This document shows, piece after piece, positions 21,841 to 34,239 of a stretch of DNA of 64,000 nucleotides; position 1 is the stretch's first letter; each line of letters starts with the position of its first letter. Both the position numbers and the translations under genes were made by a program. Source of the DNA: Przewalskia tangutica (taxonomy: Eukaryota; Streptophyta; Magnoliopsida; Solanales; Solanaceae); NCBI GenBank assembly GCA_029844215.1, contig CM056732.1:26227501-26291500 (forward strand). Reading direction: 5' to 3'. Under the pieces are notes generated by a model, which was given only the letters and a program-made list of their open reading frames with translations, did not search any database and was not told the origin of the DNA.

Positions 21841-24229
21841 AGTTAATCCTCGGAAAGAGTCTACAGGCCGTATCTAGTAGAGTCTTGATTATCGGTGTGT
21901 TGTGCACCACATCTATAATCAGGAGGCTGCAGGATATTTAGGATTGGTTTCCATTTCTTCTCACTCTAAGATCGTGCGATAGAGCTGTGTGGTTAGGGTC
22001 GTCTCTCCCTAACAGGTTATGGTGTTTGCAGCTACGAGGAAGCAGCAGTGACCCAGGGAAGATTATGTGGATTGTGTATCCAGGTTGGTAATACTTGTAG
22101 TATAGTTGGTATTGTGACATACAGCTATACAGATTTCTGTATGAGGGTCACATATGTGTTGCCTAGAATGATTGTAGATTACCAGGATTCGGTAAGGACT
22201 AAATAGGTACCGGGAAGGTATGAACAGTTAAGGAACTCTCATCGAGGTTTTACGTGCTAGTTTGAGAAAATTAGGAGATGATGAGTTGTCGGAAAAAGTA
22301 ATGGAACCTTAAGAAGCTTAATTAAGGGGCCCAATGGGAGACTATGTTTGTAAATTAAGCTACGTGGTATGCTTAAGAGGATAGTACGGATGAGATCCGT
22401 GTGGAGTAAGTAATGGTTGTTGTGACCAAGACGACACGACTATGGTATTATGAGAAGTTAGTATACCCGTTTATGGGGTGGGATCAGTTGATAGTAGTCC
22501 CGCTACGTGACAGAGTCACGAGGGTACAAACCCGAGTCTAGTTAATCGTTTTACGGATTCATGGACGCATTCCACCGGAACCAGGTTGTGAGAGCCGGAA
22601 ATGACCTTATATTGTTTAACTTAGTAACTCCAAGATTGGAGGCCAGCTTTATTATGGAAGTTATGTACGTAAGCTAGAATAAGTTTGGAAGTACGGAAAA
22701 GAGTACGACCGTAGAAGTGAGCAACCAAGTGTGAAAGAAATGAAGCCAGAATCCATGAGAACCTTTATGAGGTAACCACACCCGTGAGTGTTGGGTGGTA
22801 GCTGAGTGGGCAGATAATAATTGTCAGTAACGATATAGTCGTCGGACCCTAGCAGAGCTGTTATGACGGACGTTGAGGTCATTATGAGTACGGGCTAGTT
22901 GGCCTCATGTTATGCCAACGTGGACTACAGAAGAGATTGATTCGGTACCAATTTTCCTGCAGTTTGCCATCGAGTGGAGAGGAAGTGGTAGTAACCAGTG
23001 AATTATCCTTCCTTCTTTGGCATCATTGTTTTTAATAAGTTTGTGTGACTTGTTCATTGGGAAAAATTGACGCAGAAAGTAAGTAATACTTGAATTTGAA
23101 GAAATTTATGTTAAGTGCTCTTGGAGGTACTTGGAGTTGGTTTGGTGTGGCGGTCAGGGCCACGACCTTCCGGATAATTTCAAGGAAATGTGCAAGGCAA
23201 GAATAAAATAAGTCGGCAGTATTGCCGTAGAAGTGAGGGCACCTTTGGTAGGTTTTGAAAATCTACACGATTTTAAGGCGGTGCGTAATGATTAGATATT
23301 TACAGGACCACGAGAGGACCCGGTGATTAGGGTTGTGACACCAAGGAAAGTTTATTGAAGGGAGATAAGTTCTCTCCCCTACATAAAAGGATAGTCTTAC
23401 GTATTATGGGGTTATGTGTACCCATGTAGTTAGACGAAGGAGGGGAGACTGGTAGGTCTTGATATCGCTACGCCATAAGTTACAGTTTTAGATAACCGTG
23501 GAAAAAGTATTATGTTGGGGGTAATTAAGAACGACGTTACGAAACGGTCAGGGAAGTGTCGTAAGAAAAATGCAGGTAGTACGCATGTTTGAAACTGTAC
23601 GATTATAGATCAAATTAGAAACACTTTACTATTAATAAGCATAAGGTAGGTTATGACCAAAAGGATAAAAGAGAATACAACTATGGTTATGTTAGTTGCA
23701 CGAGATACGGTTACCCCGGACTAGTGTAAGACCATTAGTAGGTAACGGGCAGTAGGAACACCTCGAGGAAAGGTAGTAGCATCTGTACTGACGAGAAAGA
23801 TAGTAAGAGAATACGGAGAGGTAAGGGACCCCAGGACAACTTGAATTAACTTATAAAGGAAAGACGAGTAGACACTCGAACGATAAGAAATCTTGACAAG
23901 TCATTGGATTATGTAATACCGTGAATTGAGGTTGAGCACCGGACTATAAGCTCTACGAGCTGAGAGAGGATAATAGGATTACTACTTGACAAGATCAAGG
24001 AAGTCTTCCCCCTAAATTGTGATTGGCAGGAAGTCTTAGCCATGCGGCAAGCAAAGGAATCAGATCCAAGTATAGTAACCAAGTTTGGTTGCAACAGAGA
24101 AAGGGAAACAGGAACCATAACTGAGATTAAGGATGCTCGAATATTTTGCAAGTACAAGAGAGGCTTCCAGTTATTGGAAGAGAAGTTGACCACGACTCTG
24201 ATTCTAACCCCTCTTGAGAGACTAGAGGG
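21841..24229 (+). other. Degenerate internal region where gag, protease and RT are expected
   Basis: About 2.4 kb with no conserved retroelement motif that I can recognise in any frame. In an intact relative gag, protease and RT would take some 3 kb here. It is either extremely mutated or derived from unrelated sequence, and nothing long is open. Confidence 0.5.
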
Positions 24230-26156
24230 TTAGGGTGTTATTGTAACACGTTGGGTGTTGGGCTAGGTTGTGTGCTGACGCAACACGATAAGGTTAGAGC
24301 TTATGTTTCCCGGCGGTTAGGGAAGCAAGAAAGGAATTACGTTACTCACGATTTAGAGTCGGCGGCAGTTAATCGTACCTTGAAGATTTGGAGGCAATTT
24401 CCTTATATAGATTTCATGTGGATATTTGCGTAGACCACAAGAAACTCCGGTATATCTTCAGACTGAGGCAGCTGAATTTGCGACAGAGACGGTGGTTAGG
24501 GTTACTCAAGGATTGTGATGTTGATATTCTGTACCACCCAGGGAAGGCCAATGTAGTTGCAGATGTCCTTAGTCGCATATTGATGGGTAGTCTGTCGGGG
24601 GTGCAGCCAGGGAAGAAGGACATGGTCCGCGAGTTACATCAGCTAGCGAGCCTTGGGGTTCGATTGGTTGATTCTGATAGTGATGGAATTCGGGTTCGAG
24701 AGGTCGCCGAGTCTTCCATCGTCGAGGAGGTGAAGAGGCGACAGTATGAGGATCCGATTTTGGTACGGTACCGAGATGCAGCTCTCCAGGAAGAGAAGAG
24801 TCTATTTGAGGTAGCACCGGATGGGGTGCTAAGATTCGAGGGCCGGTTGTGTGTTCCCGATGTGACAGGACTTCGTCAGCAGATTCTGGGGGAGGCACAC
24901 AGTGCTCGTTATTCGATTCATCCGGGGTCGACTAAGATGTACCATGACCTCAGGTGCATGTATTGGTGGGATGGTTTGAAGAGGGACGTGGCCGGTTTTG
25001 TTGCCCAGTGTCCTAATTATCAGCAGGTTAAGGTTGAGCACCAGAAGCCCGGTGGGCTATTACAGGCTATTGATATTCCGATGTGGAAGTGGGAGGTGGT
25101 CAACATGGACTTTATTACAGGGTTACCTCGCACCCAGAGGAGGCATGATTCCATTTGGGTTATTGTTGTGGCCGATTAAATCACCACTTTCTTCCGATCG
25201 GGCCAGCGTTTTCGTGAGGACTATGCCGATTATATATTAGAGAGATTGTGAGATTGCACGAGTCGGTGTCGATTATATCAGATAGAGAGCCCAGTTCACG
25301 GCTAACCACGGAGGTCTTTCCGAAGGATTAGGGACACAGTGAGTCTCAAAGCGGCGTTTCATCCTCGTGACGGACGGACGGAGCGCACTATTCGACAACG
25401 AGGATATCTTTGCGGGCTTGTGTTATTGATTTCGGGTAGGCGGGAGGATCATTTACCTCTTGTGGAGTTTTCTTATAACAACGGCTACCATTCTAGTGTT
25501 CGGATGGCGCGCCTTGAGGCCTTATACGGGAGGAAGTGCAGTCACCGATAGGTTGGTTTGAAGTGGGAGAAGTGCGATTAATCGGGCGGTTGGTTCACAG
25601 TGACGATGGATAAGTGAAGCTTATCCAGGAGCGGTTATTGGCAGCCCAGAGTCGACAGAAATCATATGCAGATCATCGGCGTCGACACTTAGAGTTTGAG
25701 GTTAATGATTGGGTCTTTCTGAAAGTGTCACCCATGAAGGGTGTGATGAGATTTGGGAGGAAAGGGAAACTCAGCCCAAGGTACATTGGCGTATCGATTG
25801 TCCAGAAGAGTGGGCAAGGTTGCCTATGAGTTGGATCTGCCGTCCGATCTTGAGGCGGTACATCCAGTTTTTCACGTGTCTATGTTACGGAAATGCATTG
25901 GAGATCCGTCTAGAGTGCACCCGATTCAGGATATCCAGGTGACAGAGGAGTTATCGTATGAGGAGAGTCCCATAGCGATACTCGATCGTCAAGTTAGACG
26001 ACTCCGGACGAAGGAGGTGGCTTCCGTCAAGGTTTTATGGCGGAACGAGAACAGAAAGGAGATGACGTGGGAAGCGGAGGATGTTATGATGAAGAAATAC
26101 CCACACTTATTCCCTACACCTCCAGGTAACCCACTTTCCTGCTTGTTAGTTTTGAT
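24230..26156 (+). pseudogene. Tekay pol remnant: RNase H, integrase, chromodomain
   Basis: RNase H: VGLGCVLTQHDKV, NYVTHDLESAAV, KIWRQF (24256-24420), then the LNLRQRRWLGLLKD..YHPGKANVVADVLSR block. Integrase zinc domain: HSARYSIHPGSTKMYHDLRCMYWW then CPNYQQVKVEHQKPGG. Core start: WEVVNMDFITGLPRTQ. The core around 25180-25400 is broken by several small deletions. The C-terminus (FLKVSPMKGVMRFGRKGKLSP) is followed by a chromodomain (ILDRQVRRLRTKEVASVKV, WRNENRKEMTWEAED, 25978-26100), which places it among chromoviruses. It cannot make a working polyprotein. Confidence 0.9.
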
Positions 26157-26283
26157 TTAGCAATTGTGCTTAAGTATTGTTGTGGCTCGGGGAGCATTCT
26201 TATTTGCAAAGGAATAGTTAAGAAGATATGTTTATATTGTGTTTTGTGTAAGGCTAGAAGGAACATTCGGGACGAATGTTTCT

Positions 26284-26296
26284 AAGGGGGGGAGAA
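26284..26296 (+). other. Polypurine tract of the Tekay-type element
   Basis: AAGGGGGGGAGAA directly precedes the 3' LTR start TGTTATACC, as required to prime plus-strand DNA synthesis. Confidence 0.9.
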
Positions 26297-28910
26297 TGTT
26301 ATACCAGTGGTTCGGCGTGCGTGTGGGGCCGTCGAGAAATTAGAGAAACACGTTCGAGCACGAGAGCCGCGCGCCAAGCGGGTGAAGTCTTGGTGGCGCT
26401 GAGATTCGTGGCCTTGGCAGAAACGAACATGGCCGCGAAGCGAAGGCGCGAGGCGGAAATTTGGGCGAAAAACTTAGAAAGTCTGATTTTGTTTTAAAAG
26501 AGGCCATGGGAGGGTGACAAGAGTCCCCCATCGATTTACGCTACATGCATTATATTGACCAAGGCTTGGTCATTTCTTTCAACTTTTCATCTTTACACTC
26601 CATCTCTCTAAGTTAAAAGCTCATCCTTCTCTCTAAATTCCCAAGAGGAATTCTAGCCTAAGGAAAAATCAGAAAAGTGTAATAGGAAGGAAAGGTTATT
26701 ACAAGCTTGTGAAGACTATTGTGGTGGTGTTCTTGGAGAAAAAGGCTAGCAAGGTGTTGGAATAAGTTTGGCTAAAACTTAAGGTAACATTTCTTCTCTT
26801 GTAGTTGGTATTGGGTGTTGCATGTTTAATAGGAAGAACTTGTAGTTGGAAAAATGCACTTAGAGTAGTTGCATGTAAGAAATGGGGTTGATTATGAAAG
26901 AATTGGTTAGGGGGATATTATGAGCATGTTGTTGCCTAAATACTATATTAGACTTGTTGGGTTAGTTGTTGTAACTTGTGGGGCTGAATTTTACACACCA
27001 AAGTTTAGGTGTGTAATCCCCTAGTGTTGGTTGGTTGTTGAGCCTTAAACATGGCATTTGAGCGTTAAAAATCGACCTTGGAAAAGGTGGCAAAGTATGT
27101 AGAAACAAAGGAAACGCTGCCCAATTTTCCGTAGGAAATTGGTGACTTTAACTTGGAAAAATTCTGCATTATAACTAGAGCTTGATAAACGTATTATGGT
27201 CATTTTAGGTTGACATACTACGTGCGGTAAAGTGGACTTAGCTTGTGGATTGACCGAAGAGGTATGTGGAGCTTTCCTATCTCTTGAGCATGATTAGTTG
27301 TACCTATGTAGTACGGTAGACGTACAAGATTTGGAAATCTTCGTTTGTTATAAGTATTTGATACTTGCTTCGTTTTAAAAGAAAAGTATAAAAATCCCTT
27401 GGACTTAAGGGAATGTGTTTTACTATTGTTTAACTCTAATGTAACGGCTTTATGGGGAGTTGGTTATATTAGTTTGTGAAAGTTTAATGGAGAAAGGTTT
27501 TGATGATTTGAACTTGTGGAAGGAAAATGGTTCTAAGACATGAATTGCCTAAGGTTTTACAAGAAATGAAGTCACTTAATTTAGAAGCTTGAGATAGTTT
27601 TAAAAGGAAATGTGACTTGTTTTGAAAAGAAATTGTAACTTGATACTATGGTGATTAGTATCTTGGAATTTTTGTATAAAAAGGAGTTATTTCTTAAAAG
27701 GTTAGAAGTACATGGTACTTGGGTTAAATTCCCGGATTTTCTATTAAAAGACATGTTGGTGCCTTAGGTATACTAAAATGAGAGAGGATATATTAATAAT
27801 GTTAATAAGAAGTTAGGGTATTTTCTTAACTTGCTTATGTTATGATATGATAAGCCGGTAGTGCTTATGTTATGATATGATAGGCCGGTAGTGCTTATGT
27901 TATGATATGATAGGCCGGTAGTGCTTATGTATGTATGATAGCCGGATGAGCTATGTTATATATATATTATTACGGGTAAACCCCGGGTTATTCTTGTTAT
28001 TTCCTTTGGACATACTGACACGATGGGTGGCCCACGGGTATGCTCCAATAGGATGGTTTATTATTTATGCCATGGATTTGCTACCCATGATGCGAGTGCG
28101 GCGCTTGTACTCATGCGGATCTGGACCATAGGATCCATGCGGGTGAAATAGTCCCATGCGAGTACGCGATGGTACTCATGCGGATCCACAGGATCCATGC
28201 GGGTGAAATAGTCCCATGCGGGTGAAAGCGATCCACGTGGCGAGGCGGATGACCTCATGCGGGTCCACAGGACCTATGCGGGTGAAATAGTCCCGAGTAG
28301 GATTGCTTAATGATACTACAGGCGAGGTACCTGCTTTGATCATGAGCTTCCTATTTTTACGAGATATATACATACATTTGTTACTCTCATTGTTAGTAAG
28401 GCACAATGCAAGGTAAACCGATTTTAAATCTATAACTCCGGCTTATATTTTGACTTATGATATTATTACGTATTTTCCGTTTCGCATATTTGGTACATGT
28501 TATCGACCTCCTTGGGCTGCGTTCATCCGCATGATTTGAGGTTCATAGCTTGCTGATCCGCACTCTTAGGATCACGGTTCGGTTCTCGGAAGGCTCCATT
28601 TCTCGGAGGCCTCGTCTTTTGGTACGATTCCCTGAGGTTGTAGACTTTTGTACATTCAGGGGGTATGGCGGGGCCCTGTCCCGTCATAGTGTTATTCATT
28701 CTTAGAGGCCTGTAGTCTTGTCAGAACTTGGTTCGTTAAGGATGTAACTGTTTGGTTTATGTACTTTTGGGTTAGCCATTTTGGGCTAGACTATTCTATA
28801 TCTTATGATTGTTTATCTTGAGTTTACATTCCGCTGGTTTTCTCTGATGTTGTGTCACTAGGGTGCCCGGGTTAAGGCACCGGTCACGGGTCCGGGTTCG
28901 GGTCGTGACA
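26297..28910 (+). repeat. 3' LTR of the Tekay-type element
   Basis: It pairs with 19209-21824, starting TGTTATACC and ending CGTGACA, and is followed by TGAAG. Most of its length is near-identical to the 5' LTR. The GC-rich block after the first ~20 bp (26320-26460) is shorter and reads very differently. Confidence 0.93.
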
Positions 28911-30730
28911 TGAAGAATGGCATATCCCTGAAGCAATGTGGCTTTCCGTTGTTTGGCCATTCAGTTAAGCACCAGGCGCTGGTTCCAGGCTCTTAGTTGG
29001 GCCGGGAAGCCACAAGGGCTTGCACGCCCCCGAGCAGCATCACACTTGGTATCCACCCGGTCTAACCTTTCTTGCAGCAACTGGTGAGCTGTAGTCATGT
29101 GCCAAAAGGTGTCCTCCTGAGCTGCCAAAGCTTGCTAGGCCTCCTACACTAAATCCCCAAAGTGGCCCTCAAGGCCTGAAGACCTCTATTCTCTATTCGG
29201 AGCTAGGAAAAATCATCTCGGAGGTGTCGTTTCTCCTCTATTAGCTTCTCCACATCATGAGAGGAAGAAAGAGGCACACTCTTGAAAAGCTCTAGGTGAG
29301 AGAAAGCGTCAACATGACCCTGGAAAGGACAAATGGAAAAACTTAATACATGCATCCACTCTATAAAACAACATATAAAAAGAAGATCCGCTAGATAGGT
29401 CAGAGAAGCCTCCAAGTCGAAGTCTGAACTAGCAGCAGGAGGATGTGGAACGTAAGGGTCATTGCATGCATTATCAAGAGGAGCCTCGCCACCACCCACA
29501 CTCCCGGGTTGGACTTCAGTGAATCCTGGACCTACAATAATCTCAGTAGAAAGGACCCTCGTGTCCCCAGCCTTAGAAGCCCCTCTATCATTATCCTCCA
29601 CGTGAACTACCCCTCACATCTCCTCCCTCTAATACTCAGTGAATCGGTGATGTGTTCACACATGTGCACTGATTCCACCTGAGGAAGATGCCACAGCTTC
29701 ATCTGGAAGTCCGTGCTTTCTACTGCTCCTCGCCTCTGTGGCCGCCTAGGCAATACAAGCCCGGGCTTCCTCCCGAGAGGGTGCCTTCCTAATAGAATCA
29801 ACTCAAGTGGGAAGGACTTGAAGTGCGAAATAAATTTATATCATATCAAAAGGTTTAATTAACAAAGGAACAAAGGTGATAAAAAATGATTACCATGGCT
29901 CTTTCCTTTCCACCGGTCGATAGAAATGCCCATCCATGTCCTCTTGGTGCCTCCGGAGGCACAAAGTATGCTCATCACCTAGGAAAAAATATCAGGCAAT
30001 GGTTCGGGACCAACTGGGGCTGGTGGAGAAGCATGCATGATAGAAAATTAGAAAAACAAGGAAGATGACATAGAAAGAAAGGAAGTGGATACTTATGAGC
30101 ATCGTTCTATTATTTTGGGAGGGGTACGAGGGCTGCATTATGAAGGCAGTTGGTCCAGATCATCACGAATTGATCATACCATCCTTGATTGTGATCATCC
30201 TTGGTGCTAATAATGGGGCCTCAGGAGCCACGAAAAGTAAGGTTTATCAGCCTCCCACAAAACATGCGGGGGAAGTAGAGGTGGATCAGGTGATCTAGAG
30301 TAAAAGAAAAATTTGTAAGGTCCGCCAAGAATTGCAGGCAGTGAACTCTCTAAAGTAGGAGGGTAGTTGCCTAAGACAAACGACATAGTGGCAGCAGAAG
30401 GCCTCTATAACCTTATGAACCGGGAGGCCAAACCTGATTGTGAAGGGATATGTATGAATCATGGACATACTCGGGACGTGTTGGGTGATGCTAACATTGA
30501 CAGAGGGGGGAGTACCTCAACCTCAAGCCCCCCATTGACAGTCAATATAGATTTGGGGGATTGTAGAGGCGTCAATCATAAAAGTAATTCCTTATACAGA
30601 TTTGTTCTGATAGTTGATACGGAAGTCTCTCTCATAGTTAAAATTAAAGGGTATGATGTCAGACGCTGAAGAGCCGAGGTCTATTTCTCGCGTGAGTGAA
30701 GAATATGAGAGTCAACGGCGGACATAGACT
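28911..30730 (-). pseudogene. Antisense ORF remnants of the Tat element
   Basis: Minus-strand fragments include MSAVDSHILHSRE-like sequence near 30725, YPFTIRFGLPVHKVIEAFCC (~30400), a LGDEHTLCLRRHQEDMDGHF segment (~29960) and an acidic Ser/Ala-rich part with VEKLIEEKRHLRDDFS (29203-29601). Several Tat-lineage elements (Grande, Retand) carry a long antisense ORF between integrase and the 3' LTR, and the location and strand fit. Multiple frames are needed, so it is broken; the Tekay-type element interrupts it. Function of such ORFs is unknown. Confidence 0.6.
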
Positions 30731-32071
30731 ACCAAAGTACCCCTTGTTGCTCTAGCATTCTAGCAAGAGTAAGATCGTAAGAAAAAAAAAGATAAATACA
30801 TTGTGAAAGCAGGGGTCAAGTGAAGAGAGCTGAGTTTGCACAAAGTGCAGAATGACAGTGAGAATAAAGAAAATCAAGTAGTATTATTCGCTTAAATAGC
30901 CATCAGAAGCAATTATTAGTCTTGGAAAATGAAGCGGCGTGCCTTGTCAGGAGATGTCAGACGGTGTCTCTAAAAAGGTGCCACCAAATGAATTAAGGGG
31001 GCATTAAATGTTGTTCGTATCTGATCATGTAAAAAGATGCAATGTCTTGATTCCCGCAAAAAGTTCAGAAAAATAACACTCTTCCACTTCCCGGGTTCAT
31101 AAATAAAGGTCCCAGAAAGTAGAGGACTATCTGTATTGGGTGAAAAGTACGTCCAAGTGGGATCAAGATATTCAAGGGCTCAAATGACTCAGGGATACTC
31201 TACAACTGTTGCCCACTCTCACCAACTTCTGTTACATCCATCTGTTTAGATCAGAGTGTCGCAGCGCGTGTAGGCACGATGATGTCAACATGATCACGTC
31301 ATCATAACTTTTAGGGATAAAATAGTCTAGTTTTAGCATATATATATATATATATATATATAAGAATCTTTGGGAGTAAGCAACAACATCTTTTATCTTC
31401 TTGCTCACTTTGTAATCCAAGGAGAATCTCTCTCAAAGCAATATACTCAAAGAATCACTTGTCCATTATTTTACCACTGATCTTGGATCTAAGCTTATTT
31501 ATTTACTTACTGTTTATTTTGATTATTTATTATCTAAAATCAGACTAGTCAAGGAGTTTTTCAAATCGGATACACTCACTTGTCTCTAAATCCTAGAATA
31601 CAAATCTCTAATTGAATTTTTGGGTAGAACTGATTTTATCGGAAAATAAAATATAAATTTAGTTATTATCCTAAGTTGTAGATATAGGGATAAGCAACTA
31701 TCTAGTACAAAATGCCATATGTTTTTCTTTTTGATAATTGAAATTGTTCCTCTTTAAGTTCTTTTGTTTTACAAAGAAGTAGTTAATAGGATACATTCAT
31801 ACAAGGAAGGCATATAATTGAGTCCTAACTCAAGACTTGTCAGGAAAAGGTTGATAATTCGTGCTGTCATGAAATTCATTGTGCTACACATCATCAAAAG
31901 TTAATATTCATGCATGTTAGTGAATAATCAGCCACATTTTCTTTATTTCATATTTGCCTTAGATTTAAACTCGGTTAAGTGTAGTGACCATGCTAGTAAT
32001 CCACGACCATGACCACGACAATGGATGCATGCGTTTTTATTCATTTACTTTATTTTAATTTACATGAGAGA
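30731..32071 (+). other. Tat 3' untranslated region and probable 3' LTR, boundaries unclear
   Basis: No coding capacity. An (AT)n microsatellite lies at about 31339-31361. The stretch 31330-31880 looks like LTR sequence (TATA-rich part followed by 'aatctctctcaaag'), consistent with the 3' LTR of the split Tat element, but no TG...CA pair could be fixed because its partner LTR is not in the window. The TSD base block AGAGA (32067-32071) of the copia element closes the region. Confidence 0.4.
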
Positions 32072-33712
32072 TGTTAGTATAAAATAGAAGAACAATATTG
32101 ATAAAGAACAAATAAAATAGTAAAAACAACTTATCAAATCACAGTTGTATCTAGAGATGGCAATGGATCTTGGACCCGATCCGAATCTTGTGGATCCAGA
32201 TCCGTTTTATAGGATATGGATATTCAAAGTTTACCCGACGGATCTGGATTCATTTATGATTGATCGGATCTGGATCTTGTCTTTGAGATCCGTATCCGGT
32301 CCAGATCCGATCCGTGAATCCGTTTTTTATTAAATTAATTATACATTTATTATTTATATATCATGACACCGAATCCTTTGTAATCTTAATTTTATTTTAT
32401 ATTCAAAGGGCCGAAGCCATTATTTTTTTAATTGAGACACGTTTTGTGTGTTATTCTTTAATCATTATATTAATCGTTTATGTGGTACTTATGTAGTAGC
32501 TTAGATATTTAGAGGATTGTTTCTCACTACAACAATAACCAATAGGCATAACAATTGTCAACAATGTCATTTAGTCCTAATTTACGGATGCATTCCCCAT
32601 GATTTCGTTAAATTAAATTGACTCTTTTTCTAGAAAATTTGGACTGATTAGAAGGTATAACTTAATAATCAGTCACTTTGATTTGGATCCAGATCCGATC
32701 CGTGGATCCGATAGATCTGGATATGGATACATGTATGTAAAACGGATCTGGATCTAGTAGGATCCGGTTCATATCCTACCCGTTGTCATCCCTAGTTGTA
32801 TCATGGAAAGTCATTGTCTTGAAAGCTATTTCGGACCTTCTCTGGTGCAAATCATTTAGCCCGGTCGCTCCCCAAGGTTCCACAACGCTTCTGGTGCTCT
32901 TGTGGCTGAAAGTTTGGAGTTTGCACAAAGTAATTTACTCAGTAAACAAAGGAAAGAAAAAGCTTTTAAGAAGATGATATATTTTTTGGTGTATAAGAAA
33001 TAGATATTTATACCTCTATATAAATAGGTAGATGTTAAGGTCTCAATAGTAATTATTGAAATCTGAAACACCTCTAACATTCAGAGAATAATGAATGAGA
33101 TCTGAAATTTCTGTCAACTTTCGAAGAAATAAATATCAACATTAAGTCAGAGTATTTATGAATAATGACCGATGCAATAATTAATTATGAAGTAATGAGC
33201 TTTGACTGATTCCGAAACAATTGAATTAGGAAGAATAAGTCTTGACTGGACTTGTAACAATCAATTCTGATGGTATAAGCCATGACCGGATTTGTAACAA
33301 CTTATCCCAGAGGTATGAAAGCTATATTCGGAAGAACTTGGACATTAATCAGGTAAGCATGTATCTGGATAATTTCGGGTAAGCTCTAAAATAGCCAAAA
33401 TAATATTTTACAAAAACGGGAATTGAATTAGGCCTCACGTATACCTCCTGTGTAGGGGAAAATATCGACTCATTTAGCCCACGAAGCCCAATTCTCATGT
33501 GTGTGAGGCCCATCTCTTGTTCTAGCACATTTACTAATCCAGTGATGCACATTTCAATATAAGGAGGAATAAAAGACTTTCCACCACCAATGTGGTACAA
33601 AGTACATTTCACAAGAGACAAGAATGGGAACAAAAAAATAACCCACAAAGATTCTTTGACTTTGCCTTATTTGGAATAAATGAGTAATAGAAATAGGTGT
33701 ATAACTCTAATA
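32072..33712 (-). repeat. 3' LTR of the copia element (contains a hAT MITE)
   Basis: It aligns with 37731-38638 on both sides of 32144-32802. Without the MITE and one target copy it is about 990 bp. The shared block 'catttagcccggtcgctccccaaggttcc' region anchors the pair. Confidence 0.9.
32152..32794. mobile_element. hAT-type MITE with 8-bp target duplication
   Basis: The ends are TAGAGATGGCAATGGAT and, on the other strand, TAGGGATGACAACGGGT, imperfect terminal inverted repeats of the common plant hAT 'TAGGGATGGCAA' type. GTTGTATC stands on both sides (32144-32151 and 32795-32802), and the copia LTR copy at 37731 has the empty site. Both sub-terminal regions are full of GGATC/GATCC words ('ggatccagatccg'). 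It has no ORF and must be moved by a transposase in trans. Confidence 0.93.
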
Positions 33713-34239
33713 ATCCCCCACTAATGCAAAGGTGAAGAATAGGAATGAATTTTGGAAATGAAAGGAACATGTACTTAAGTGTTAATATCTTTCGATTTGA
33801 ATTAACACGTAGTGAAATGAGGCAACAACTAACATTCAAAAAGTGAAGTACTCTTGAACTAATTGGATATAAGTTGAGACCCTCACAACACATACTATAT
33901 ATCCTTTAATTGATACAAAGTGTGCGATACTAATAAAGTACGTTAAAGGTCATGCACACACATTGGGTCTAATGAGCGCTCTAGAAAGATAGTTTAAGAT
34001 TTTCATAAAAGGCGACCACATGTATACACTCACATAGGTGATTCCATTAAGTCTATCTCAACATAGACTACCTTAAGGTTATTGAACCATTAAGAGAAAA
34101 TAAGCTCAACCTTATAAACACTACCATACGTCATAGGAATAGGAAATGTAGTGTATATTGATGATCTATATGGCTTCGTTTGACCACAAACGGATATCCA
34201 TTATATTACCTCAATCCATTGGCTTTAGCATCATCCCCT

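Larger units (their letters stand above)
19209..28910 (+). mobile_element. Complete Tekay-type chromovirus LTR retrotransposon (internally deleted)
   Basis: Two ~2.6-kb LTRs (19209-21824 and 26297-28910) start TGTTATACC and end GTCGTGACA. They are flanked by the 5-bp target duplication TGAAG (19204-19208 and 28911-28915). A PBS (TGGTATCAGAGC) follows the first LTR and a polypurine tract precedes the second. The pol order RNase H, integrase, chromodomain is that of Tekay/Del. The internal region is only ~4.5 kb and lacks recognisable gag, protease and RT, so the copy is non-autonomous. The LTRs are nearly identical over long AT-rich stretches, suggesting fairly recent insertion into the Tat element. 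Confidence 0.93.

Noticed and set aside
24388..24430. Start of the 263-codon integrase ORF at 24388
   Set aside because: The codon is TTG and the sequence is the middle of a retroelement RNase H domain; no gene starts here.
32145..32333. Asp/Pro-rich ORF (62 codons)
   Set aside because: It lies inside the hAT MITE and comes from repeated GGATCC words.
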